Translations under genes and position numbers: made by a program | NCBI RefSeq assembly: GCF_014648595.1 | Contig: NZ_BMRK01000014.1 | Span: forward strand, 89,196-153,195 | Length of the DNA: 64,000 nt | Source of the DNA: Nocardioides luteus | Lineage (GTDB): Bacteria > Actinomycetota > Actinomycetes > Propionibacteriales > Nocardioidaceae | Direction of reading: 5' to 3' | Shown here: positions 48,161 to 57,259 of the stretch, piece by piece | Numbering within the stretch: position 1 is the stretch's first letter | Layout of the letters: every line of letters begins with the position of its first letter | The notes under the pieces: model-generated | The model's input: the letters and a program-made list of their open reading frames with translations, nothing else | Databases searched by the model: none | Told to the model about the DNA's origin: nothing

Positions 48161-49942
48161 GTGACGACGACGGTGACCGAGGAGCCGGAGCCCCTGGAGG
48201 GCCTGGCCGGCACCCCCTCCGGTCACCCGCTCCCGACCGCGTGGGAGCGCGCCCAGCGGCGGATCAGCGGCTCGGCCGGTGCCGGCTGGCTCGCGTCGAT
48301 CGGCATCACGCTGGTCGCCTTCCTCCTGCGGCTGTGGCACCTCGGCACGCCGAAGGTCTTCGCGTTCGACGAGACCTACTACGCCAAGGACGCCTGGTCG
48401 CTGCTGCAGTTCGGCTATGCGCGCAACTTCGTCGAGGGCGCCGACGACAACATCCTCGCCGGGCGTCTGACCGGGCAGTTCGCCGACGGCCCGTCGATGA
48501 TCGTCCATCCCGACGTCGGCAAGTGGATCATCTCGCTCGGCATCAAGCTGTTCGGGATGGATCCGTTCGGCTGGCGGATCGCCTCGGTCGTGGTCGGCTC
48601 GCTGCTGGTGCTGCTCACGATCCGCTTCGTACGCCGCGTGTCCGGCTCCATGCTGCTCGGCCTCGTCGGCGGCATCCTGGTCACCTTCGACGGCCTGGCG
48701 TTCGTGCTGTCCCGGCTGGCGTTGCTCGACCTCTTCGTCGCCTTCTTCCTGCTGCTGGCGGTGCACCTGATGGTGATGGACCGCGACTGGTGCCGACGAC
48801 GGTTCGCCACGCTCGCGCCCACCCAGCTCGCCGCGCCCGGCGCCTGGGGCCCGGTGCGCCGGATGCTCTTCCGTCCCTGGCTGCTCTTCTCGGGCGTCGT
48901 GTGGGGGCTGGCGATCGGCTGCAAGTGGGAGGCGCTCTACCCGCTGGCCGCCTTCGGTCTCCTCTATGTCGCCTGGTCGGCCGGGATGCGGCGCTCCTTC
49001 GGCGTACGCCTCTCCTGGCTGCGTGCCTGCGTGGCCGACGGGCCGACGGCCTTCGTCCACCTGGTCGGGGTCGCGGCCGCGGTCTACGTGATGACCTGGA
49101 TCCCGTGGATGACCCACGCGGACGTCTACGAGGAGTCGCTCTCGGCGACGCAGTACACGCGCTACACCGGCGAGGGCCACTGCGAGGACAAGTCGTACGT
49201 CCCCGAGAACCTCAACGAGAAGCGCTGGCCGACCGCGACCGAGCCGGACGCCTCCGGGCTCGGCGAGGTGACCCAGTCGCTGCGGTCGCTGTGGTACTAC
49301 CACCGCGACGTCTACACCTTCCACACCAACTTCCTCGAGTGCGCCGAGCACACCTACGGCTCACACCCTGTCGGCTGGCTCGTGCTGAACCGGCCCGTCG
49401 GGGTCGCCGCCGACACCGGGATCCTGTCGGGCGCGAAGTCGCGCGGCGAGATGTGCGAGGCGACGCCGACGACCGACCCAGACGGCGACGGCCCGAAGGA
49501 GGCCGGGACGTGTCTGCGGCAGGTGCTCCTCCTCGGCACCCCGGTGCTGTGGTGGGGAGCGTTCGTCGCGCTGATCGTCTCCGGGTTCATGTGGGTCGCG
49601 GCCCGCGACTGGCGGTTCGGCGTGGCCGTGGTCGGGGTGCTGTCGACGTGGCTGCCGTGGCTGCAGTACGCCGGGCGACCGATCTTCTCCTTCTACATGA
49701 TCATCGCGCTGCCGTTCCTGGTGCTCGGGCTGTGCCTGTGTCTCGGCAAGATGCTGGACCGGCCACCTCCGGCGGCGGGCGGTCGGACGGCTGACCGGCG
49801 GAGGATCGCGGGTGCCGTCGCCGGTGGCATCTTCGTCGTCCTGGTGGTCTGCAACTTCGCCTGGTTCTGGCCGATCTACACCGACGAGCTGCTCACCCGG
49901 CAGGAATGGCTGACGAGGATCTGGTTCAAACGATGGATCTAG
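48161..49942 (+). CDS. Dolichyl-phosphate-mannose-protein mannosyltransferase (PMT-like)
   Basis: This is a 593-residue membrane protein starting at GTG. About eleven transmembrane segments are present. The first outside loop has FDETYYAKDAWSLLQFGY, carrying the acidic pair required in PMT enzymes. A second loop has HPDVGKWIISLGIKLFG. It O-mannosylates exported proteins using polyprenyl-phosphate-mannose, consistent with the many secreted proteins here. The C-terminal FYMIIALPFLVLGLCLCLG helix region is typical. It overlaps nagA slightly. Confidence 0.93.
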   Translation: MTTTVTEEPEPLEGLAGTPSGHPLPTAWERAQRRISGSAGAGWLASIGITLVAFLLRLWHLGTPKVFAFDETYYAKDAWSLLQFGYARNFVEGADDNILAGRLTGQFADGPSMIVHPDVGKWIISLGIKLFGMDPFGWRIASVVVGSLLVLLTIRFVRRVSGSMLLGLVGGILVTFDGLAFVLSRLALLDLFVAFFLLLAVHLMVMDRDWCRRRFATLAPTQLAAPGAWGPVRRMLFRPWLLFSGVVWGLAIGCKWEALYPLAAFGLLYVAWSAGMRRSFGVRLSWLRACVADGPTAFVHLVGVAAAVYVMTWIPWMTHADVYEESLSATQYTRYTGEGHCEDKSYVPENLNEKRWPTATEPDASGLGEVTQSLRSLWYYHRDVYTFHTNFLECAEHTYGSHPVGWLVLNRPVGVAADTGILSGAKSRGEMCEATPTTDPDGDGPKEAGTCLRQVLLLGTPVLWWGAFVALIVSGFMWVAARDWRFGVAVVGVLSTWLPWLQYAGRPIFSFYMIIALPFLVLGLCLCLGKMLDRPPPAAGGRTADRRRIAGAVAGGIFVVLVVCNFAWFWPIYTDELLTRQEWLTRIWFKRWI

Positions 49943-51099
49943 ACGGGACGGACGGCGTGGACGAAGTGGTGCGGGGCCGTGTGCCGCGGCCGGGCGGGTT
50001 CGACGACGTCGTCGTCGCGATCTCCGGTGGGGTGGTCTCGGATGTGCGGGCCGCGCTCGCCGACGATCCTGAGCCGGCCGGCATCCTGCTCCCCGGGCTG
50101 GTGGACATCCACAACCACGGCGGCGGCGGGGCCTCCTTCCACTCGACCTCCGCCGAGGAGATCGCGGTCGCGGCCGGCGTGCACCACGCGGCCGGCACCA
50201 CGACGCTGCTCGCCTCGACGGTGACCGATGCGCCCGAGCGGCTGCTCGAGGTCGTCGCCGCGCTGGCGACGGCGGCCGAGGACAGCCTGATCGCCGGGAT
50301 CCACCTCGAGGGTCCCTTCCTGGAGCACTCCTGCCGAGGTGCACACGATCCCGACCTGCTGCTGGCGCCCGACGCCGGTCTCACCCGGGAGCTCGTCGCC
50401 GCCGCGCGCGGCCACCTGCGGGTGATGACGCTGGCCGCGGAGCTCCCGGGGGCTGTCGAGGTCGCCGAGGTGCTGGCCGAGGCCGGGGCTGTTGTCGCTC
50501 TCGGCCACACCGCCGCCACCGCTGCCCAGGCGCGCACCTTCCTCGACGGTCCCGGCAGCCTGGTGACCCATCTGTTCAACGGGATGCCGCCTGCCCACCA
50601 TCGCGACCCCGGCCCCGTCCTCGGCTCCCTGGGAGCCGCCGGTGTCGGCTCGGCCTGTGTGGAGCTGATCGCCGACGGCGTACACCTCGCCGACGAGACG
50701 GTCCGCTCGGTCATGTCGATGGTGCCCGGGTCCGTCGTGCTCGTCACCGACGCGATGGCCGCCGCCGGGATGGCCGACGGCGACTACCAGCTCGGCCCGC
50801 TCTCCGTGGAGGTACGCTCCGGGGTCGCTCGCGTCGCCGACGGCACCGGCAGCGGACCGATCGCCGGTGGCACCTCCCGCCTTATCGACCAGGTGCGGCG
50901 CCACGCCGCCGCCGGGATCGACCTGGCCCTGCTGATGCGGGCCGCGAGCCTGCGTCCCGCCTCGGTCGTCGGCCTCGACGCGGGCCGTCTCGAGCCCGGT
51001 GTCCGCGCCGACCTGGTGGTCACCGACGAGTCGCTGCAGCCGACCCGGGTGATGCGCGGCGGCGAGTGGCTCACCGCCCACCCCGGGCTCGTATCCTGA
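49906..51099 (+). CDS. nagA: N-acetylglucosamine-6-phosphate deacetylase
   Basis: This is a 397-residue amidohydrolase. Metal and catalytic motifs are GLVDIHNHGGGG, HLEGPFLEHSCRGAHDPD, LGHTAAT, THLFNGM and the catalytic Asp in LVTDAMAAAG. It removes acetyl from GlcNAc-6-phosphate in amino sugar and cell-wall recycling. The start is uncertain: ATG 49906 overlaps the previous gene by 37 bases, and ATG 49933 overlaps by 10. It is followed closely by the DUF3054 gene. Confidence 0.93.
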   Translation: MADEDLVQTMDLDGTDGVDEVVRGRVPRPGGFDDVVVAISGGVVSDVRAALADDPEPAGILLPGLVDIHNHGGGGASFHSTSAEEIAVAAGVHHAAGTTTLLASTVTDAPERLLEVVAALATAAEDSLIAGIHLEGPFLEHSCRGAHDPDLLLAPDAGLTRELVAAARGHLRVMTLAAELPGAVEVAEVLAEAGAVVALGHTAATAAQARTFLDGPGSLVTHLFNGMPPAHHRDPGPVLGSLGAAGVGSACVELIADGVHLADETVRSVMSMVPGSVVLVTDAMAAAGMADGDYQLGPLSVEVRSGVARVADGTGSGPIAGGTSRLIDQVRRHAAAGIDLALLMRAASLRPASVVGLDAGRLEPGVRADLVVTDESLQPTRVMRGGEWLTAHPGLVS

Positions 51100-51104
51100 G
51101 CACC

Positions 51105-51530
51105 ATGTCCTCCACGAAGCCCGACGCCGCCACCCCACGCATCGCCGGGCTCGCGCCCAGGTGGGCGATCGTCGCCTTCGCCGTGGACGTCCTGTTCGTG
51201 CTCCTCTTCGCCTTCGCCGGCCGCCAGTCCCACGACTCCGGCCCGGCGCTCGTCGTGATCCGCATCGCCTGGCCGTTCCTGGCCGGGCTCGCCGTGGCCT
51301 GGGCCGTGACCATCTGGCGCCGCTGGCCCGCGATGCGCTCCTGGCCGGCCGGTGTGGTCGTCTGGCTCGGGACGTACGTCATCGGGATGGTGCTGCGCGG
51401 CCTCACCGGCGGCGGCCTCGCCCCGGCGTTCCTGGTCGTCTCGCTCCTCTTCCTCGGCCTCACCCTGATGGGCTGGCGCGGCTACGTCAGCGCCAAGATC
51501 CGCTACCGCTCCCGCCGCCTGGCCGATTAG
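51105..51530 (+). CDS. DUF3054 membrane protein
   Basis: This is a 141-residue protein from ATG 51105, 5 bases after the nagA stop. It has four hydrophobic helices (about 19-35, 48-65, 76-95, 103-122). The pattern of VDVLFVLLFAFAGRQSHDSG and RSWPAGVVVWLGTYVIGMVLR matches DUF3054. The function is unknown. A large 21-nt repeat array begins at its stop codon. Confidence 0.85.
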   Translation: MSSTKPDAATPRIAGLAPRWAIVAFAVDVLFVLLFAFAGRQSHDSGPALVVIRIAWPFLAGLAVAWAVTIWRRWPAMRSWPAGVVVWLGTYVIGMVLRGLTGGGLAPAFLVVSLLFLGLTLMGWRGYVSAKIRYRSRRLAD

Positions 51531-51839
51531 GCCGAAGCGTCACTGCGGTCGGCCGAAGCGTCAGAGCGGTCGGCCGAAGCGTCACTGCGGTCGACCGAAG
51601 CGTCACCGCGGTCGGCCGAGTTGGCACCAGATGACGTGTCGCCCGACGTACGCGACGCCTCGACCTACGCACCTGACGTCTCGGCTGACGTACGCGACGC
51701 CTCGGCTCGACGGTGGCCGGCGGCAGGTTCGAAGCGTCACCCGCTTCGCCCGAAGCGTCACTGGGGTCGGTCGAAGCGGCACCAGGTGACGCCTCGGCCG
51801 ACCTACCCGACGTCTCGGCCGTCGCAGGCGACGTCTCGG

Positions 51840-51840
<1 letters not shown>
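51531..51840. repeat. Large 21-nt repeat array between DUF3054 gene and cbiO
   Basis: About 14 units keep a 21-base period, with one phase slip near 51720. Five units of the GCCGAAGCGTCAC type (51531-51635) are followed by four reversed units (51636-51719), then three forward (51731-51793) and about three reversed (51794-51840). The array fills the whole gap between two stop codons. Confidence 0.85.
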
Positions 51841-52588
<748 letters not shown>

Positions 52589-52592
<4 letters not shown>

Positions 52593-53209
52593 CGGGGCAT
52601 TCTCCCTGTGTAGCCGCGCGAGACCATGGCCAGGTGCACGCGCTCGCCGCGCTCGAAGGAGCGGATGAAGAGCGCGCCGACCGACCGGGCGAGCACCGGC
52701 CAGTGGAGCGGGTTGCGGGCGACGAAGCCGCGGGAGGCCCGCGCGACCGCCATCCGGCGCATCTCGTCGGTGACCACCTCGAGGTAGCGCACCATGAACG
52801 CCATGATCTGCACCAGCTGCTGAGGCAGCCGCAGCCGCTCCAGCCCGCGGACCAGCTCTTGCGGCGTGGTGGTCGCGGCGAGCAGCAGACCGGCGATGAC
52901 GCCGATCGTGCCTTTCGCCAGCAGGCCCCAGGCCGAGAGCAGGCCCGACTCGCTCAGGCTCAGCCCGAGCACCTCGACCCGCGGGCCCTGCGCGATGAAC
53001 GGCATCAGCACCGCGAACACCACGAACGGCACCTCGACCACCATCCGCTTCAGCACCCACCCCGGGCGCACCCGTCCCACCGCACCGACCGTCACCAGGA
53101 CCGCCAAGAAGGCCGCGTACGCAGCGAACCACTCCCGCGGCGTCGCCACCACGACGAGCATGAACCCGACCAGGGCCAGCACCTTCAGGTGGGCGGGCAC
53201 GGGCCTCAT
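52589..53209 (-). CDS. cbiQ: Nickel/cobalt ECF transporter transmembrane subunit
   Basis: This is a 206-residue protein with four to five membrane helices. The cytoplasmic Ala-Arg-Gly signature is seen in VARASRGFVARN and a second basic motif in AMVSRGYTGRMP, which contact the ATPase. Its start overlaps the PDGLE gene by 4 bases, and its stop overlaps cbiO. Confidence 0.93.
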
Positions 53210-53556
53210 TCCTCGGTCGAGCCGGGACGACGGCGTACGACGAGGGCGAGACCGCCTGCGAGGACGAGCACCACGACGGTGCCGATCACGCCGGCCAGGC
53301 CGCCGGAGAGCCGCTCGTCGTCGACGCCCTTGGTGCCGTAGTCGGCCAGCGGGCCATCGGCGGCGCCGTGCTCGGAGGCGCTGTCGATGAAGCCGGTCTT
53401 CTCCGCGACGTACTCGAGGCCGTCGGGGTTGGCGGAGGCGTAGTAGGAGACGACCCCGGCCAGCAGCAGCGCGACCACGGCGATGCCGACGGCCACCCAG
53501 GTGAAGGGGACGCGCTTCTTGTCGGTCGTCTGCTCGGTCTGCTCGGTGGTGCTCAC
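53206..53556 (-). CDS. PDGLE-domain protein, CbiN-like component
   Basis: This is a 116-residue protein from GTG 53556 (GTGA overlap with cbiM). There are two membrane helices: about 19-39 and 88-107. Between them is the motif SANPDGLEYVAEKTGF, the PDGLE signature of CbiN-like or NikN-like accessory subunits. It probably replaces CbiN in the metal transporter. Confidence 0.9.
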   Translation of the reverse strand: MSTTEQTEQTTDKKRVPFTWVAVGIAVVALLLAGVVSYYASANPDGLEYVAEKTGFIDSASEHGAADGPLADYGTKGVDDERLSGGLAGVIGTVVVLVLAGGLALVVRRRPGSTEE

Positions 53557-54245
53557 GCGGCCGCCTCCTTCGGCTTGATGACCAGGTCGCGCTCGGCGAT
53601 CACGCTGCGGGCCGCGTAGACGAGGTCGGGACGTACGGCGAGGATCGCGCCGACCGCGAGGAACGTGATCGCGCCCTCGCCGAGACCGATGACCGTGTGC
53701 CAGCCGAGCATCGCAGTGGTCAGCGTGGCCAGCGAGATGTCGGCGGTGCCGCCGACGAAGTAGAGAGCGGTGAAGACGGCCGCCGCCGCGGGCACGGAGA
53801 CGAAGGCGCCGACCGCCGCTGCGGGGGCGACCGTGCCCACCCGCTTCGGCAGGACCTTCATCAGCACCCGGGTGACGAACCAGCCGACGACCACCGTGGT
53901 CACGGCCATGAGCAGGATGTTGGTGCCGAGCGCGGTGATGCCGCCGTCGGCGAAGAGCAGCGACTGCACGATCAGCACGACCGAGACGCACAGCACCCCG
54001 GTCCACGGACCCACCAGGACCGCGGCCAGCGCGCCGCCCATCAGGTGTCCGCTCGTGCCGGCCCCGACGGGGAAGTTGAGCATCTGGGTCGCGAAGACGA
54101 ATGCGGCGACGAGGCCGGCCAGCGGCGCGGTCTTGTCGTCGAGCTCACGACGGGCGCCGCGCAGCGCGACGCCGACCGCGACGACAGCGACAGCGCCGGT
54201 GGCGATCGACGTCGGAGCGTCGAGGAAGCCGTCGGGGACGTGCAT
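53553..54245 (-). CDS. cbiM: Nickel/cobalt ECF transporter substrate-binding subunit
   Basis: This is a 230-residue protein. The start at 54245 gives MHVPDGFLDAPT; Met1 and His2 bind the metal in the CbiM/NikM family, which rules out the ATG two codons upstream. GAGTSGHLMGGALAAVLVGPW is the second conserved region. About six helices are present. A Nur-like operator lies at 54280, which favours nickel as the substrate. GAGGTGA precedes the start. Confidence 0.95.
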   Translation of the reverse strand: MHVPDGFLDAPTSIATGAVAVVAVGVALRGARRELDDKTAPLAGLVAAFVFATQMLNFPVGAGTSGHLMGGALAAVLVGPWTGVLCVSVVLIVQSLLFADGGITALGTNILLMAVTTVVVGWFVTRVLMKVLPKRVGTVAPAAAVGAFVSVPAAAAVFTALYFVGGTADISLATLTTAMLGWHTVIGLGEGAITFLAVGAILAVRPDLVYAARSVIAERDLVIKPKEAAA

Positions 54246-54279
54246 GGTCACCTCAGGATCTGGTGGGGGTGGCTGTTAA

Positions 54280-54294
54280 TGCGAAATTATCGCA
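54280..54294. promoter_or_regulatory. Nur-like (nickel) operator upstream of cbiM
   Basis: TGCGAAATTATCGCA has arms TGCGA and TCGCA around 5 bases, matching the Nur box layout TGCaa-N5-ttGCA. It ends within 50 bases of the cbiM start. Other Fur-family proteins could bind it. Confidence 0.6.
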
Positions 54295-54424
54295 ATAGCA
54301 GAGCGGTGTCACACGACTTGGGGTCCTGCGAACAACCCCGCCACCTCGATCGAGACTTGTGACGTCCTAATTGTCGATAAATGAATACTTCAGAAGTCAT
54401 GGCTTCCCGCGTACCGTCACCACC

Positions 54425-55648
54425 ATGAGCGCCGCCAACGACATCGTCATCTGCGAGCCCCTCCGCACCCCCGTCGGCCGGTTCCTCGGCGCGCTGGCGC
54501 CACTGACCGCGACCGACCTCGCCACGACCGTGCTGCGCGAGCTGGTCGAGCGCACCGGCCTGCAGGAGGGTGACGTCGACGACGTGATCCTCGGCAACGG
54601 GTACGCGAGCGGCGAGAACCCGGCGATCGGCCGCATCGCCGCGCTCGACGCCGGCCTCGGCAACGGCGTGCCCGGCCTCCAGATCGACCGTCGCTGCGGC
54701 TCCGGCCTGCAGGCGATCCTGTACGCAGCCGGCTCGGTCGCCACCGGCGCCGCGAACCTCGTCGTGGCCGGTGGCGCGGAGTCGATGTCCAACGTCGAGC
54801 ACTACGCGCTCGGGCTGCGCGGCGGGGTGAAGCAGGGTGGCATCGAGCTGCTCGACCGCCTCGACCGTGCCCGGGAGACTGCCGGCGGCAAGGACCACCC
54901 GATCCCCGGCGGCATGATCGAGACCGCTGAGAACCTGCGCCGCGACTACTCCATCTCCCGCGAGGAGCAGGACGAGCTCGCGCTGCGCTCCAACCAGCGT
55001 GCCGTGGCCGCCCACGAGGCCGGCAAGTTCGCCGACGAGCTGGTCCCGGTGACCGTCCCGGGCGGCCGCCGCAAGCCGGACGTCGTGGTCGACCGCGACG
55101 AGCACCCGCGGGCCGACATCTCGCTCGAGAAGCTCGGTTCTCTGCGTCCCATCCGGTTGAAGGTCGACGAGGAGTCGACGGTCACCGCGGGCAACGCGTC
55201 CGGTCAGAACGACGGCGCTGCGATGTGTGTCGTCACCACCCGCGCCGAGGCGGAGAAGCGCGGTCTGACTCCGCTGCTGGCGCTCAAGTCCTGGGCGGTC
55301 ACCGGCTGCGAGCCCGAGCGGATGGGCATCGGTCCGGTGCTCTCCAGCCGCACCGCGCTCGACCGCGCCGGGCTCACCCTCGACGAGATCGACCTGATCG
55401 AGCTCAACGAGGCCTTCGCCGCCCAGGTCCTCGCGGTCCTGCGCGAGTGGAAGATCGACGCCACCGACGAGCGGCTCAACCCCAACGGCTCGGGCATCTC
55501 GCTCGGTCACCCGATCGGTGCCACCGGTGCCCGCATCCTCGCCACCGCAGCGCGTGAGGCGCAGCGTCGCGAGGCGCGGTACGTGCTGGAGACGATGTGC
55601 ATCGGTGGCGGGCAGGGGCTCGCGGCCGTGTTCGAGTCGGTGAACTGA
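54425..55648 (+). CDS. Acetyl-CoA C-acyltransferase (thiolase)
   Basis: This is a 407-residue enzyme from ATG 54425 (MSAANDIVICEPLRTPVGRF). Active-site residues are Cys91 in IDRRCGSGLQA, His in GHPIGATGAR and Cys in TMCIGGGQG. It joins or splits acetyl-CoA/acyl-CoA. The next two genes encode 3-oxoacid CoA-transferase, so the trio likely degrades acetoacetate or a beta-ketoadipate-type acid. The ribosome site is weak. Confidence 0.94.
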   Translation: MSAANDIVICEPLRTPVGRFLGALAPLTATDLATTVLRELVERTGLQEGDVDDVILGNGYASGENPAIGRIAALDAGLGNGVPGLQIDRRCGSGLQAILYAAGSVATGAANLVVAGGAESMSNVEHYALGLRGGVKQGGIELLDRLDRARETAGGKDHPIPGGMIETAENLRRDYSISREEQDELALRSNQRAVAAHEAGKFADELVPVTVPGGRRKPDVVVDRDEHPRADISLEKLGSLRPIRLKVDEESTVTAGNASGQNDGAAMCVVTTRAEAEKRGLTPLLALKSWAVTGCEPERMGIGPVLSSRTALDRAGLTLDEIDLIELNEAFAAQVLAVLREWKIDATDERLNPNGSGISLGHPIGATGARILATAAREAQRREARYVLETMCIGGGQGLAAVFESVN

Positions 55649-55651
55649 CCG

Positions 55652-55692
55652 GGTCTCGACCAAGCTCGACGGTCTCGACAAGCTCGACCACC
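55652..55692. repeat. REP-like element, two tandem units
   Basis: GGTCTCGACCAAGCTCGAC (55652-55670) is followed by a second unit GGTCTCGACAAGCTCGACC (55671-55689), between the thiolase stop and the CoA-transferase start. Related elements occur at 28435 and 61709. Confidence 0.65.
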
Positions 55693-55710
55693 AAAGGAAG
55701 TAGAGAAGAC

Positions 55711-56508
55711 ATGGGTCTGGACAAGGTCGTCGGCTCGGCCGCAGAAGCGGTCGCCGACATCCACAACGGTGCGAGCCTGGCCGTGGGCGGCTTCGGGCTG
55801 GTGGGGATCCCGTGGTTCCTCATCGAGGCGCTGCGGGAGCAGGGTGCGGACGACCTGATGGTCGTCTCCAACAACTGCGGCGTCGACGGCGCCGGTCTCG
55901 GGCTGCTGCTCGACGACCACCGCATCTCCCGCGTGATCGCGAGCTACATCGGCGAGAACAAGGAGTTCGGGCGGCAGTACCTCGCCGGTGAGCTCACCCT
56001 CGAGCTCACCCCGCAGGGCACCCTCGCCGAGCGGATGCGTGCCGGCGGCAGCGGGATCGGCGCGTTCTACACCCCGACCGGCGTCGGCACGATGGTCTCC
56101 GACGGCGGTCTCCCCTACCGCTACCACCCCGACGGCACGATCGCCGAGGCCTCCGAGCCGAAGGAGGTCCGGGAGTTCCACGGTCGACAGATGGTGCTCG
56201 AGGAGAGCATCGTGACCGACTTCGCGCTGGTCCGCGCGACCCGCGTCGACCGCGCCGGCAACGCGCAGTTCAACGCCTCCACGCGCAACTTCAACGTGCC
56301 CGCCGCGATGGCCGGCCGGGTGACCGTCGTCGAGGCCGAGGAGGTCGTCGAGGTCGGTGAGATCGCACCCGATGACGTACATCTGCCCGGCATCTTCGTG
56401 CAGCGGATCGTGGCGCTGACGCCCGAGCAGGCGGCACGCAAGGACATCGAGAAGCGTACGACGCGTGGCGAGCGGCCGTCCGAGACCACTTCGAGCAAGG
56501 AGGCCTGA
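55711..56508 (+). CDS. scoA: 3-oxoacid CoA-transferase subunit A
   Basis: This is a 265-residue protein starting MGLDKVVGSAAEAV with AGAGAAG upstream. The CoA-binding loop is AVGGFGLVGIP. SYIGENKEFGRQY and TPTGVGTMVSDGGLPYR are typical of SCOT/PcaI alpha subunits. It ends with a short polar tail. It lies 3 bases before subunit B. Confidence 0.93.
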   Translation: MGLDKVVGSAAEAVADIHNGASLAVGGFGLVGIPWFLIEALREQGADDLMVVSNNCGVDGAGLGLLLDDHRISRVIASYIGENKEFGRQYLAGELTLELTPQGTLAERMRAGGSGIGAFYTPTGVGTMVSDGGLPYRYHPDGTIAEASEPKEVREFHGRQMVLEESIVTDFALVRATRVDRAGNAQFNASTRNFNVPAAMAGRVTVVEAEEVVEVGEIAPDDVHLPGIFVQRIVALTPEQAARKDIEKRTTRGERPSETTSSKEA

Positions 56509-56511
56509 GTC

Positions 56512-57168
56512 ATGGCTTGGGACCGCAACCAGATGGCCGCGCGTGCTGCGCAGGAGCTGCAGGACGGCGACTACGTCAACCTCGGCATCGGCCTGCCGAC
56601 GCTGATCCCCGACTACATCCCGGAGAGCTCGACGGTCGTGCTGCACGCCGAGAACGGCGTCCTCGGCGTCGGCCCGTTCCCCTACGAGGACGAGGTCGAC
56701 CCCGACCTGATCAACGCCGGCAAGCAGACCGTGACCGTGCTCGCCGGGGCCTCCTACTTCGACTCCGCCACCTCGTTCGCGATGATCCGCGGCGGCCACA
56801 TCGACGTCGCCGTCCTCGGCGCCATGCAGGTCTCGACCAGCGGCGACATCGCCAACTGGATGGTGCCGGGCCAGATGGTCAAGGGCATGGGCGGCGCGAT
56901 GGACCTCGTCTCCGGCGCGGGCCGGGTGATCGTGCTCATGGAGCACGTCACCAAGAAGGGCGCCCCCAAGCTGCTCGCCTCCTGCGACCTGCCGCTGACC
57001 GGCCGCGGGATCGTCAAGCGGGTCATCACCGATCTGGGCGTGCTCGATGTCGCGGGAGAGGCGTTCGAGCTCGTCGAGCTCGCGCCAGGAGTGACGTACG
57101 ACGAGGTCCAGGCGGCCACCGGAGCGCCTGTCGTCGACCGCACCGAGGCCTCGTCGGCGATCGCTTAG
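56512..57168 (+). CDS. scoB: 3-oxoacid CoA-transferase subunit B
   Basis: This is a 218-residue protein. The catalytic Glu lies in [24 protein letters not shown] and [18 protein letters not shown] are typical of beta subunits. With subunit A and the thiolase it converts 3-oxoacids to acetyl-CoA. No terminator is obvious after it; a 14-base palindrome AACCGGCGCCGGTT is at 57182-57195. Confidence 0.94.
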   Translation: MAWDRNQMAARAAQELQDGDYVNLGIGLPTLIPDYIPESSTVVLHAENGVLGVGPFPYEDEVDPDLINAGKQTVTVLAGASYFDSATSFAMIRGGHIDVAVLGAMQVSTSGDIANWMVPGQMVKGMGGAMDLVSGAGRVIVLMEHVTKKGAPKLLASCDLPLTGRGIVKRVITDLGVLDVAGEAFELVELAPGVTYDEVQAATGAPVVDRTEASSAIA

Positions 57169-57259
57169 TCTCGCTATGCAGAACCGGCGCCGGTTGGCGT
57201 AACTCCCGTTTGCACTTCTCGTTCTTGGTGTGACAACAACCACACACCTGGAGTGAGTC

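Noticed and set aside
54246-54424. Possible cobalamin riboswitch before cbiM
   Set aside because: The leader is short and lacks the B12 box; a Nur-like palindrome is present instead.
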